DNA from: Halococcus salsus
GTDB lineage: Archaea > Halobacteriota > Halobacteria > Halobacteriales > Halococcaceae
Assembly: GCF_009900715.1 (NCBI RefSeq)
Contig: NZ_JAAAJC010000004.1
Location: forward strand, 159,943-223,942
Direction: 5' to 3'
Length of the DNA: 64,000 bases
The position numbers and the translations under genes are program-made. Below are positions 35,527 to 44,020 of the stretch, piece by piece. The notes beneath the pieces were generated by a model. It had not been told where the DNA came from. It did not search any database and saw nothing but the letters and a program-made list of their open reading frames with translations. Numbering within the stretch: position 1 is the stretch's first letter; each line of letters starts with the position of its first letter.

Positions 35527-36027
35527 ATGACGAACGCGACCCTGCACACGAACCGCGGCGATATCGAGGTCGAACTCTACGACGAGCGCGCGCCGCGCAC
35601 GGTCGAGAACTTCGTCGGGCTCGCGACCGGCGAGCAGGAGTGGGAGGACGGCGGCGAGACGGTCGAGGAACCGCTCTACGACGACGTGGCCTTCCACCGC
35701 GTGATCGAGGGCTTCATGATCCAGGGTGGCGACCCCGACGAGACCGGACGCGGCGGCCCGGGCTACTCCTTCGACGACGAGTTCCACGACGACCTCCGCC
35801 ACGACTCGGCGGGGGTCCTCTCGATGGCGAACTCCGGCCCGAACACCAACGGCTCGCAGTTCTTCATCACGCTCGACGCCCAGCCCCACCTCGACGACCG
35901 CCACGCGGTCTTCGGGAAGGTCACGGACGGGATGGACGTCGTCCGTGAGATCGGCTCGGTCGACACCGACCGCAACGACCAGCCCCAGGAGGAGGTCGTC
36001 CTCGAATCCGTCGAAGTCCACGACTGA
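35527..36027 (+). CDS. Cyclophilin-type peptidyl-prolyl cis-trans isomerase
   Basis: 166 residues from ATG 35527. Motifs: TNRGDIEVELYDERAPRTVENFV, FHRVIEGFMIQGGDP (catalytic Arg), GVLSMANSGPNTNGSQFFITLDAQPHLD and HAVFGKVTDGMDVV. All core active-site residues of the FHRxxxxFMxQGGD type are present. It speeds proline isomerisation during folding in the cytoplasm; no signal peptide is visible. Confidence 0.95.
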   Translation: MTNATLHTNRGDIEVELYDERAPRTVENFVGLATGEQEWEDGGETVEEPLYDDVAFHRVIEGFMIQGGDPDETGRGGPGYSFDDEFHDDLRHDSAGVLSMANSGPNTNGSQFFITLDAQPHLDDRHAVFGKVTDGMDVVREIGSVDTDRNDQPQEEVVLESVEVHD

Positions 36028-36102
36028 AGCGGAGCAAAAACGTTACTCGATCGACTTCGTCCGACCGAACGCTTAGGTACCACTCCGGTCGAAGTATTAC
36101 TC

Positions 36103-36396
36103 ATGAGCGGTACGACTCGTGACGTCGTCAGAGTGTCGGCGAAGGGGCAGGCGACGATCCCGAAGCAACTCCGCGAGAAGTTCGGGATCGAGACCCCAGG
36201 ACGGGTTCGGTTCCGCGAGAGCGAGGCGGGCGAGATCGTGGTCGAGCCCGTTCCACGACCGTCAGAGCTCCGGGGTCGACTCGCCACCGACGAGTACGAG
36301 CGGGGCGAAATCACGGCGAAGCTTCAGGAGTTTCGCGATTCCGAACGCGTCGAAGAGCGGCCGCGCGACGTGGCGAACCCGGATGGCGATGAGTGA
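36103..36396 (+). CDS. AbrB/SpoVT-type antitoxin (VapB-like)
   Basis: 97 residues. The N-terminal swapped-hairpin DNA-binding domain is VRVSAKGQATIPKQLREKFGIETPGRVRF, followed by EAGEIVVEPVP. The C-terminal helix region (about 65-97) would wrap around the toxin. It overlaps the PIN gene by 14 bases, a typical toxin-antitoxin arrangement. The antitoxin probably represses its own promoter. Confidence 0.88.
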   Translation: MSGTTRDVVRVSAKGQATIPKQLREKFGIETPGRVRFRESEAGEIVVEPVPRPSELRGRLATDEYERGEITAKLQEFRDSERVEERPRDVANPDGDE

Positions 36397-36829
36397 AACC
36401 TACGTGTTTGACGCCGAGCCGCTGATCGCGTACTGCTACGACGAACCCGGCGCGGACCGTGTCGAGTCGCTGCTGACGGCGGTTTACGACGGCGATGCGA
36501 CCGGTTTCATGAGCGAGGTCACTGCGACGGAGGTCACGTACAAGATCGCGTGGCTCGAAACCGATGGGCGACCCACGGCTGACGACCTCGCCACCGGTCG
36601 AACCCAGGTTCGGGATATCGTGGACGGTGGGTGCAAGCTTCGACCCACGACCGAGTCGTGAGAGACGGCGGCACGAGTGAAAGCGGGTGGTGGCATCGCC
36701 CTCGGTGATGCGTTCGCGGTGGCACTTGCCGATGCGGCCGACGCGACGCTCGTGGTGGGTGCCGACGACGACTTCGCCGACCTCTCGATCTCGATTCGAA
36801 TCGAACGGATCCGAGACGAACCGGCGTAG
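36383..36829 (+). pseudogene. PIN-domain toxin (VapC-like) interrupted by an in-frame TGA
   Basis: The frame starts at ATG 36383 (a second ATG at 36389) and gives a PIN domain with the first Asp in TYVFDAEPLIAYCY. It meets TGA at 36659-36661, and reading on in the same frame gives ETAARVKAGGGIALGDAFAVALADAADATLVVGADDDF to a TAG at 36829. The second half holds the remaining acidic residues of the active site (GDAF, GADDDF). Family members often have Trp at about this position, so a TGG to TGA change is the simplest explanation. The toxin is probably inactive. Confidence 0.75.
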
Positions 36830-36918
36830 CCTCGACGCGAAACGGTGGACGATCCCATCGTGTGCTGTGGGAGCGTTCGAACGGCAAGCGCAAAGACCGT
36901 CGAGGTACGATCGAACAC

Positions 36919-37254
36919 ATGCCCGACGAACCCGTCGACCCCAGCGACATCGGCGAGCACGACGCCCCGCCGGTCGAGGAGAAGCCCTACAAGATAATCT
37001 TCGAGGCCAACAAGTGTATCGCGGCGGGCAAGTGCGCCGAGGTCTCCGAGAACTGGACGATGAACCTCACCTCCGGGATCGCCCAGCCCGAATCCTACTT
37101 CATCGACGAGTCCGCGCTGGAGGACAACATCGAGGCCGCCGAGGTCTGTCCCGCGAAGAAGGACCGGGGTGTGATACACGTCGTCGATCGCCGGACGAAC
37201 GAGGAGATCGCGCCCGACCCCGCGGGCGACGGCTCGCTCTCGGTCGATTGGTAG
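36919..37254 (+). CDS. Ferredoxin with a single Fe-S cluster
   Basis: 111 residues from ATG 36919. Cysteines lie in NKCIAAGKCAEVSENW and VCPAKKD, the CxxxxxC...C spacing of a single 3Fe-4S or 4Fe-4S ferredoxin related to the P450-associated type. The N-terminal 25 residues and the C-terminal tail are acidic, as in other haloarchaeal ferredoxins. A partner enzyme is not encoded nearby, so its redox partner is unknown. Confidence 0.85.
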   Translation: MPDEPVDPSDIGEHDAPPVEEKPYKIIFEANKCIAAGKCAEVSENWTMNLTSGIAQPESYFIDESALEDNIEAAEVCPAKKDRGVIHVVDRRTNEEIAPDPAGDGSLSVDW

Positions 37255-37304
37255 CCCGGCAGTAACCGAAACGGGTTTTCGCGCGCGGACGAACTCCCTA
37301 CTGC

Positions 37305-37389
37305 GCGAGGGTGGCCGAGTCTGGCCAAAGGCGCTGGGCTTAAGACCCGGTCTCTTAGGAGTTCGTGCGTTCAAATCGCATCCCTCGCA
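37305..37389 (+). tRNA. tRNA-Leu (UAA anticodon)
   Basis: 85 bases. Acceptor GCGAGGG pairs with CCCTCGC, discriminator A. Anticodon stem CTGGG/CCCGG has loop CTTAAGA, so the anticodon is TAA. The long variable arm and a TTCAAAT T-loop complete a class II tRNA. It lies between the ferredoxin and the aldo/keto reductase; CCA is not encoded. Confidence 0.95.
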
Positions 37390-37509
37390 CTCCATTTCGA
37401 CCGATCAGTTCGTCCGTTCCAGTTCTCCACCTCGAACGTCGGCACTCGACTCGGTTCCCGGATTGTGACTTCCGGAACGATTTAGTCGCCGTCGGGCGAA
37501 TTCGCGCCC

Positions 37510-38349
37510 ATGTCAGTACCGAGCGTGACGTTGCCGAGCGGCGACGAGATGCCGATGATCGGCGTTGGCACTTGGGACATCGACGGCGAGACGGTACAGA
37601 ACTCCGTCCGCGCCGGGCTCGACGGGGTCTACACCCACGTCGACACCGCCGAGGGCTACCGAAACGAGAGCGAGATCGGCGAGGTGCTCGCCGACTACGA
37701 CCGCGAGGAGTTCTTCCTGACCTCGAAGGTGCTGCCCGGGAACCTCGACTACGACTCGGTGATCGAGGCCTGTGAGGACTCGCTCGACCGGCTCGGGACC
37801 GATTATCTCGACCTCTATCTGATCCACTGGCCGAACCCGGCGATCTCGCTGCGCGAGACCCTGAACGCGATGGAGACGCTCCACGACGACGGGAAGGTCC
37901 GGAACGTGGGCGTCTCGAACTTCAGCGCCTACCAGCTCAGCAACGCCCTCCACATCGCGGACGTGCCGATCGCGGTCAACCAGATCGAGTTCCACCCCTG
38001 GTTCCAGCGGCCCGAGCTCGTCGAGTACTGCCGGGAGAACGACGTGGCCGTCGAGGCCGCGGCCCCGCTCGCACGGACGGACGTCCTCGGCGACGACACC
38101 GTCGAGGATATCGCCGAGAACTACGACAAGACCCCGGCCCAAGTCGTCCTCCGGTGGGCGGTCGAGGAGAGCGTGGTCGTGATCCCGAAGTCGTCCTCGC
38201 CGGACCACATCGAATCGAACGGCCAGCTCTTCGACTGGGAACTCGACGAGGACGACCACCAGCGCCTGAACGGGATCGACCGCGACCAACCCGTCTACGA
38301 CCACCCGGCGAAGGACTGGACCGGCGACGTCTACGGGATCGCGGAGTAA
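37510..38349 (+). CDS. Aldo/keto reductase
   Basis: 279 residues. The catalytic tetrad is visible: Asp and Tyr in YTHVDTAEGYRNE, Lys in FFLTSKV and His in DLYLIHWP. NVGVSNFS, QIEFHPWFQ and VVIPKSSSPDHIESN mark the NADPH-binding barrel of AKR family 5-like enzymes. It reduces small aldehydes or ketones; substrate unknown. It follows tRNA-Leu by 120 bases. Confidence 0.94.
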   Translation: MSVPSVTLPSGDEMPMIGVGTWDIDGETVQNSVRAGLDGVYTHVDTAEGYRNESEIGEVLADYDREEFFLTSKVLPGNLDYDSVIEACEDSLDRLGTDYLDLYLIHWPNPAISLRETLNAMETLHDDGKVRNVGVSNFSAYQLSNALHIADVPIAVNQIEFHPWFQRPELVEYCRENDVAVEAAAPLARTDVLGDDTVEDIAENYDKTPAQVVLRWAVEESVVVIPKSSSPDHIESNGQLFDWELDEDDHQRLNGIDRDQPVYDHPAKDWTGDVYGIAE

Positions 38350-38433
38350 CGCCCGAGAGCAGATCGAATCCTCGGGCGTCACCGTGCCGTCGGAACGACG
38401 ATTTTATCACGATTCCCCATGTCGATCCGACCA

Positions 38434-38814
38434 ATGGCTTCCACACTCCTCGTCGAGGACGTCGCCGACCAGGTCGTCACCGCCGCCCGCACCGCGACCG
38501 GCGACCGCCTCCGGTCGGTGACCTACTTCACGCGCACCGACTACGACCAGCTCTACCTCCGGGACGACCTCGAACGCGACGCCGACGTGATGAGCTTCAT
38601 CGGCCACGAGTGGCACGACTTCAAGAACACCCGCGACGCCTACCGAAGCTCCGAGCTCGGGGCCTACCGTCACACCATCCGGGTGTTCGAGAACGGCTAC
38701 CTCCTCCGGATCACGACGGACCGCGACGGGGTGTTCGTCACCACGGATGGTCTGACGATGAGCGACTTCGAGGCGGTCGCGAGCGCGGTCGTCGCGGTTC
38801 TCGAAGACCGCTGA
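38434..38814 (+). CDS. Conserved haloarchaeal protein of unknown function
   Basis: 126 residues from ATG 38434. The soluble alpha/beta-looking sequence includes VTYFTRTDYDQLYLRDDLERDADV and ENGYLLRITTDRDGVFVTTDGL. I recognise this as a widespread haloarchaeal small family with no assigned role. A TTTTATC stretch about 30 bases upstream of the ATG is a plausible TATA box, so it has its own promoter. Confidence 0.75.
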   Translation: MASTLLVEDVADQVVTAARTATGDRLRSVTYFTRTDYDQLYLRDDLERDADVMSFIGHEWHDFKNTRDAYRSSELGAYRHTIRVFENGYLLRITTDRDGVFVTTDGLTMSDFEAVASAVVAVLEDR

Positions 38815-38870
38815 CCGCTGGCGAAGTCGAGTGACGACGCGTTTTTGCCGCCGACCACCGAATTCGGGGT

Positions 38871-39365
38871 ATGACCGAGACACACGACGCGTTCGCGGCC
38901 CACGACGCCTACGAGCGCGACGGCGAGTGGTACGAACTGACGACGACGCCGTTCGACGCGCGGGCGGCCCCCGCCAGCGACGGCTATCGGGTCCAGGTCA
39001 TCGTCCCGACGCTCGACGGCGCGACCGAGGAGCCGGTCGAGGACGTCCTCGACGACGGCTGGTTCGAGACGTTTCGCCTCCGCCTCGACGACGCCGACGG
39101 CGCGGCTCGTTCCGACGTATCGGTGCCCGAACCGACCGTCGAACGTGAGGACGGCCTCGTGGTCGTCGAGTTCGCGTTCGACCACGAGGAGCCGCGGGTG
39201 GCCGCCGAGACGGCGAAGGTGCTCGCCGAGTACGTCGAGGGGACCTACGTCGAGGGGATCGTCCCGGGCTTTTCGTACCTGCCGCCCGTCGCGGGGTTGC
39301 TCGCGCGCGCCCGTACGCAGGGGGACAGCGAGGGTGAGGGCGACCGCGGCCCGATGCCGCTCTAG
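38871..39365 (+). CDS. Haloarchaeal DUF5813-type protein
   Basis: 164 residues. The sequence HDAYERDGEWYELTTTPFDARA, then YRVQVIVPTLDGATEEPVEDVLDDGW and AETAKVLAEYVEGTYVEGIVPGFSYLPPVAGLL identifies a haloarchaeal family I know as DUF5813. The protein is soluble and mixed alpha/beta; no active site is evident. Its stop codon shares a CTAG with the convergent TrkA-like gene. Confidence 0.78.
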   Translation: MTETHDAFAAHDAYERDGEWYELTTTPFDARAAPASDGYRVQVIVPTLDGATEEPVEDVLDDGWFETFRLRLDDADGAARSDVSVPEPTVEREDGLVVVEFAFDHEEPRVAAETAKVLAEYVEGTYVEGIVPGFSYLPPVAGLLARARTQGDSEGEGDRGPMPL

Positions 39366-40039
39366 GCGCTCGCGCGCTCGCCGACCACGACCTGCCGGAC
39401 GTCGCCGAGGACGTCGAAGTCCGCGAGCGCGACGAGGCGGTCGCCGACTTCGAGCGAGTCGTCCTCGCGGGGGAGCCCGAGCTGTTCGTCGGCCTTCCCG
39501 AACGCGAGGAGGTCGGCGTCGCCGGGGAGTTCGAGCTCGCTCATGGTGTAGCCGAGCATCGGCGAGTCGTCGGTGACGGTGAACTCCACCAGCTGCAGGT
39601 TCTGTGCGATGTCGGCGATGGCACGGATCGAGCCACCGACGAGGGCGTTCTTCGCGCCGATCGCGCCGAGGCGTTCGGGGTAGACCACCTCGTCGACGTC
39701 GCTGGCGTACTTCCGGTAGATGTCCTGATAGTAGTCGTCGTCCGAGCGCATCACGGTGCGACAGCCGTGGGCTTTGGCGATCATGCAGGCGACGAAGTTG
39801 GTGGTGAGGTCGCCGGTGAGCGCGCCGACCGCGTCGGCGTCCTCCAGCCCCGCCTCCAGCAGGTCCTCCTCGCGCGAGCCGTCGCCGTCGACGACGTCGA
39901 CGATCTCGAGACGGTCACCCCAGAGCCCCTGAAGACGTTCGGGGTCGTTGTCGATCACGGTCGCCTCGTGGCCCTCGTCGGCGAGCACCCTCGCGGTACG
40001 GAGTCCGACCCGGCCAGCGCCCACGATGACGAATTGCAT
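39362..40039 (-). CDS. TrkA/KtrA-like NAD-binding potassium channel regulator
   Basis: 225 residues from the ATG of MQFVIVGAGRVGLRTARVLADEGHEATVIDND. A Rossmann RCK-N domain covers about 1-135 with the GxGxxG motif, and RCK-C covers about 140-225 (DDSPMLGYTMSELELPGD). This single-unit form resembles KtrA rather than the double-unit TrkA at 61879. It gates a potassium channel or transporter in response to NAD(H)/ATP or cyclic nucleotides. No channel subunit is next to it. Confidence 0.87.
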   Translation of the reverse strand: MQFVIVGAGRVGLRTARVLADEGHEATVIDNDPERLQGLWGDRLEIVDVVDGDGSREEDLLEAGLEDADAVGALTGDLTTNFVACMIAKAHGCRTVMRSDDDYYQDIYRKYASDVDEVVYPERLGAIGAKNALVGGSIRAIADIAQNLQLVEFTVTDDSPMLGYTMSELELPGDADLLAFGKADEQLGLPREDDSLEVGDRLVALADFDVLGDVRQVVVGERASA

Positions 40040-40170
40040 ATCACCTCTTATAGCGAGGACGGTCAATAGCTTTACTCACCGAATCGAGCCACAGTCCGAA
40101 CGGGATCGCCCGACCAGCCGCCGTCGACCCGTTCCGACATCCGGAAGGTGGTTCGGGCCAGAGATACGAC

Positions 40171-40494
40171 ATGGTCTCGGTCGTCGACCTCGTCGGGCTC
40201 CTGGCCGTGGTGGTGGTCAACACCGGTATCGCGGCGGTCGGCACCCGCATCCTCCGGGCCACACTCGCCACCTGGTGGGGTGTCGCGGTCTACACGCTCG
40301 TGCTCGTTCCCACCGCCGAGACGGCGGTGGCGCTCGTCCTCACCGGTCCGGTCGGACTCGGCCCGAACCTCGGGACCCCGACCGCCGTGGTGGCCCTCGT
40401 GGTCGCGCTGCCGTTCGCACTCGGGGTCGCCATCGACTTCTTCTGGATGCCCGCGCCCGACGAGGTCGACCTCCCGGACGGTTTCGACGGCTGA
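40171..40494 (+). CDS. Small integral membrane protein
   Basis: 107 residues with three hydrophobic helices: about 5-24 (VDLVGLLAVVVVNTGIAAV), 33-55 and 68-92, then a short acidic tail. Composition is Val/Ala/Leu-rich. No family signature is clear to me. It lies divergently from the TrkA-like gene and converges on the M20 peptidase gene, whose stop is six bases away. Whether it is linked to K+ handling is unknown. Confidence 0.65.
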   Translation: MVSVVDLVGLLAVVVVNTGIAAVGTRILRATLATWWGVAVYTLVLVPTAETAVALVLTGPVGLGPNLGTPTAVVALVVALPFALGVAIDFFWMPAPDEVDLPDGFDG

Positions 40495-40499
40495 AGGGG

Positions 40500-41762
40500 T
40501 CAACCGAGCAGTGAGACACAGCCCCCGGCGACGATCCGCGCCACCTCGACCACTTCGTCGGTGTAGACGAACTCGCCCGCGCCGTGAATGTTCTCGCCGT
40601 CCGGTCCGACGATGACGGTCGGGAGGCCCGCCCGGTGACCGAAGTAGTTGAAGTCGCCGACGCTCGAGAAGTAGCCGATCGCCGGTTCCTCGCCGGTCAC
40701 CGTCTCGACGCCGCTCGTGAGCGCGCCCACGAGCGGTTGGTCCGGGTCGGTGACGTACGGCCCGTAGCGGACGTCCGGGGCGGGTGCGTCCCGAAAACCG
40801 ACCTCGACGTCGGAACCGAGGTCGAGGTCCTCGACCAGCCGCTCGGCGTCGGCCCGGACCACAGCCTCGGTCTCGCCGACGACGACGTGGCGGTCGACCA
40901 GTAATCGACAGGCTTCGGGAACGGAAAGCGTCTCGCCGCCGCCCTCGATCTGTAGGGGACAGACCGAGCCGTCGCCGAGCTGCTCGTGGGAACCGACCGC
41001 CAGGTCCTCGAACGCGGCCGCCAGCCGTCCCGCATCCGCCACCGCGTTGACCCCCTTGTCGGGTTGTGAGCCGTGCGCGGCCTGCCCCGTGACCGAGATG
41101 TCGTAGAGGAACCGGCCGCGCGCGCCGAGCAGGAGCGCGGGGTTCTCGATATCCTCTTGGGCGAGGATCGGGCCGGGTTCGGTGACGACCGCCGCGTCGC
41201 ACTCGTCGGTAATACCATCCCGGAGCAACTGGTTCGCGCCGAGGCCGTAGGGCCCCTCCTCGTCGACGACAGCCGTGAAAATCACGCTTCCCGCCAGGTC
41301 GGCCCCGGCGAGCGCGTCGAAGGCGACCATGATCCCCGCGAGCCCACCCTTCATGTCGCACGCACCCTGGCCGTAGAGCTTGCCGTCCTCGACGCGCCCC
41401 GAGAGCGGGTCCTCCTCCCACGCCTCGACGATCTGCACCGTGTCCATGTGGGCGTTCAGGAGGAGCGTCGGCGCGTCGGGGTCGGAGCCGTCGAGCCGCG
41501 CGAGCACGTTGTTCCCCTCGAAACCAGTGAGGGCGGGTTCGCTCACGGGGTGGCGTTCGGGGTCGAGATTTCGAGCGTCGAGCCAGTCGAAGACGAACTC
41601 GGTGATCGCGTCCTCCTCGAAGTAGGGGCTTCGGATCCGCACGAGTTCTCGGAGGAGATCGATCGTCTCCTCGTGGTCGATGCGCTCCGTGACGGTCCGA
41701 ATGGCATCCTCGTCGGGGGTGGCGTCGTGGTCGGCGGTCCCGTGACTGCTCGGATCAGTCAT
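40500..41762 (-). CDS. M20-family metallopeptidase/deacylase (ArgE/DapE-like)
   Basis: 420 residues. The di-zinc site is LLLNAHMDTVQ (HxD) and GQGACDMKGGLAG; the catalytic Glu is in FTAVVDEEGPYGLG; a dimerisation domain lies in the middle. Family members cleave N-acyl amino acids or succinyl-diaminopimelate. Its start overlaps the stop of the APC permease gene by eight bases, so the permease is probably first in a two-gene operon and may import the substrate. Exact substrate unknown. Confidence 0.9.
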   Translation of the reverse strand: MTDPSSHGTADHDATPDEDAIRTVTERIDHEETIDLLRELVRIRSPYFEEDAITEFVFDWLDARNLDPERHPVSEPALTGFEGNNVLARLDGSDPDAPTLLLNAHMDTVQIVEAWEEDPLSGRVEDGKLYGQGACDMKGGLAGIMVAFDALAGADLAGSVIFTAVVDEEGPYGLGANQLLRDGITDECDAAVVTEPGPILAQEDIENPALLLGARGRFLYDISVTGQAAHGSQPDKGVNAVADAGRLAAAFEDLAVGSHEQLGDGSVCPLQIEGGGETLSVPEACRLLVDRHVVVGETEAVVRADAERLVEDLDLGSDVEVGFRDAPAPDVRYGPYVTDPDQPLVGALTSGVETVTGEEPAIGYFSSVGDFNYFGHRAGLPTVIVGPDGENIHGAGEFVYTDEVVEVARIVAGGCVSLLG

Positions 41763-43173
41763 CGGCGGTCGTCTCCTGGATATCCGGGTCGTACTCCGCG
41801 GAGGGGACTCCCGGAAGGGTGTCGAGGATCGCCCCGACGTCGGTGCCGGCCTGGCGACCCCGGTACCAGTAGATCCCGAACACCACGAGCCCGGCGAGTA
41901 GCCACGGGACGTAGATCGCGAGCGAACCTTGGTAGGCCTGGGTGAGCAGCGCGAGTGCACCGAGCGCGCCCACGGCTCCGGAGAGGTACAGGCCACCGCC
42001 GAGGTCGAAACCCGCCCGCTCGACCACGTCGGGACGGGCGAGTCGCGCGTACAGCAACGTCACCGAGACCGCGAAGTAGGCGATGAGGTAGCTGAAGGTC
42101 GCGATCTTGATGGCCTGGTCGAGCCCGGCCGAGTAGAACGTCAGCGCCGAGGAGACGACGTAGAGGGTGAGCAACGACCAGTGTGGCGAGCCGAAGCGGT
42201 CGTTCACGGCCGAGAACCACCGCGGGAACACCTCGTCCCACGACCACGAGTACGGCATCTTTATCCCCGCCGCCATTATCGCGTTCACGCTCGACGCCGT
42301 AGCGAGCAGCCCACCGATGGCGACGATGGCCGAGCCGTTCGCCCCGAGGAAGGTCTCGGCGGCGTCGGCGAGCGGGCGTGCCGAATCCGCGAGGGTGGTG
42401 TAATCCGCGACGACACCGTAGATGACCGCCGCGGTCCAGATGTAGAGCAGGGTGAGCACGAGGGTGCCGCCGACCATCGCGAGCGGGAGGTTCCGGGAGG
42501 GGTTCTTGACCTCCGCCCCCATCTGCCCCGCGACCGCGATGCCGATGTAGGCGTAAAAGAGCGGGACGGCGGCTGCGAGGAAGCCGTCCGCGCCGCCCGT
42601 GAAGAAGGGCTGGTAGTTCGCGGTCTCGATCTGGAACGTGCCTGGAATCACGAGCACGAGGATCGAGACCACGAGCAGCCCGAAGATGACGTTCTGTGCG
42701 ATGCTGTAGCCGCGCGACCCGACGAGGTTGACGAGGAACAGAACTGTCAGGAGGCCAAATCCGACGAGCGCGACCTCGCCCTCGCCCGCGATGAGGTCGG
42801 GGAAGAACACCTGGAGGTAGCTCCCGAACCCGATCGCGAGCACCGCGTCGGCGGCCATGTAGCCGAGCCACTTCGACCACGTCACTAGAAAGCCAGGCAA
42901 GCGGTTCCCGAGCGTTCGCGAGACGTAGGCGTACGACCCCGCGGCTCCCGGAAAGACGGTCGCCATCCAGCTGTAGTTGACCGCGATGGCGGTCGCGAGC
43001 AGCCCGGCGACAACCACCACGAGGATCACGCTGGGGCCGGTGGTCGAACTCGCGGTGCCGAGCGTGACGAACAGCCCCGCGCCGAGCGTGCCCGCGACCA
43101 CCGTGCTCATCGCCCCGAGCGCGCCGATGTCGCGCGAGAGGCTCCGGTCGTCGTTCCCACCGCTGTGTGCCAT
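41755..43173 (-). CDS. APC-family amino acid permease
   Basis: 472 residues with about 12 hydrophobic helices. The N-terminal motif AMSTVVAGTLGAGLFVTLG and the GYMAADAVLAIGFGSYL region are typical of the APC superfamily, with GAEVKNPSRNLPLAMVGG as the conserved loop after helix 6. It imports an amino acid or peptide product that the M20 enzyme downstream may process. Translation is coupled to the M20 gene. Confidence 0.92.
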   Translation of the reverse strand: MAHSGGNDDRSLSRDIGALGAMSTVVAGTLGAGLFVTLGTASSTTGPSVILVVVVAGLLATAIAVNYSWMATVFPGAAGSYAYVSRTLGNRLPGFLVTWSKWLGYMAADAVLAIGFGSYLQVFFPDLIAGEGEVALVGFGLLTVLFLVNLVGSRGYSIAQNVIFGLLVVSILVLVIPGTFQIETANYQPFFTGGADGFLAAAVPLFYAYIGIAVAGQMGAEVKNPSRNLPLAMVGGTLVLTLLYIWTAAVIYGVVADYTTLADSARPLADAAETFLGANGSAIVAIGGLLATASSVNAIMAAGIKMPYSWSWDEVFPRWFSAVNDRFGSPHWSLLTLYVVSSALTFYSAGLDQAIKIATFSYLIAYFAVSVTLLYARLARPDVVERAGFDLGGGLYLSGAVGALGALALLTQAYQGSLAIYVPWLLAGLVVFGIYWYRGRQAGTDVGAILDTLPGVPSAEYDPDIQETTADD

Positions 43174-43224
43174 ACGATACCACGCTAGTGCGAGGGCATA
43201 ACACGACCCCCTATCATGAGAGGG

Positions 43225-43929
43225 TCAACGTCCGAGGAGTTTGGCCTCGGCCTTCCGGAGGTGTTCGAGGAGGGTGGCCTTCGAGACCCCGAGCTCGGTC
43301 GCGAGGTCGGCGGCGCTCACGTCGCGCGGCCAGGTGTAGTAGTTCCGGCGGCGTGCGAGGTCGAAGACCTCGCGCTGGCGTTCGGAGAGGTCGTCGAGCG
43401 GCAGGACGCCGGTGGCGCTGTAGGCGACGGCGATGTCCTCGATGCGGACCTCGGCGTCCATCTCCTCGCGAACGGCGGCGATCCGCTCGGCGACCGTCTC
43501 CCGGTCCGCGTCGACCAACACCGTCCAGTACTCCCGCCCGTGGTGCATTCTGACGGGTTCGTCCGGGATGAAGCCGCGCGAGACGAGCGCGTCGTTGATC
43601 GAGTTCTCGATCTCGTACCGGACCACGATCCCCCGACTCGCGTTCCCCGGGACGGGTTCGTCGACGGCGTGGAGCCCGGCGACGTGTGCGCCGTCGGTCT
43701 CCCAAACGGAGTCGGTGAGGGGGGAGGCCCGTACCGCCTCGACCAGCGCCGCGGTCTCGGCGTCGGTCTCGCCGTAGACGGTGAACCGGCCGGTCGCCGA
43801 GCCGTCGATGGTGTAGACGCCGTGTCCGAGGAGGCCGGCATCGCTGTCCTCGGTGACCGCGAGCGTCCAGCAGTCGGGGTGCCAGATGTCGAGCGTCACC
43901 CGGAGACCCGTCCCCTCCCGAGGCGTCAT
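43225..43929 (-). CDS. HTH_10 (bacterio-opsin activator-type) transcriptional regulator
   Basis: 234 residues from the ATG of MTPREGTGLRVTLDIWHPDCWTL; the frame continues upstream, but CTTTTGCGG about 25 bases before this ATG suits a leaderless start. A long sensor-like N-terminal region (about 1-165) has no recognised fold. The HTH_10 domain ends the protein: LDDLSERQREVFDLARRRNYYTWPRDVSAADLATELGVSKATLLEHLRKAEAKLL. It may regulate the APC/M20 operon downstream on the same strand, but no site is proven. Confidence 0.87.
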   Translation of the reverse strand: MTPREGTGLRVTLDIWHPDCWTLAVTEDSDAGLLGHGVYTIDGSATGRFTVYGETDAETAALVEAVRASPLTDSVWETDGAHVAGLHAVDEPVPGNASRGIVVRYEIENSINDALVSRGFIPDEPVRMHHGREYWTVLVDADRETVAERIAAVREEMDAEVRIEDIAVAYSATGVLPLDDLSERQREVFDLARRRNYYTWPRDVSAADLATELGVSKATLLEHLRKAEAKLLGR

Positions 43930-44020
43930 CGAGGTCGGTAGAACGACGAACCGCAAAAGCCGTTCGCCGGTCCGGGGGCGGATCCGAGCATATATCCCCC
44001 CGCGCGGGACTCCCCTACCA

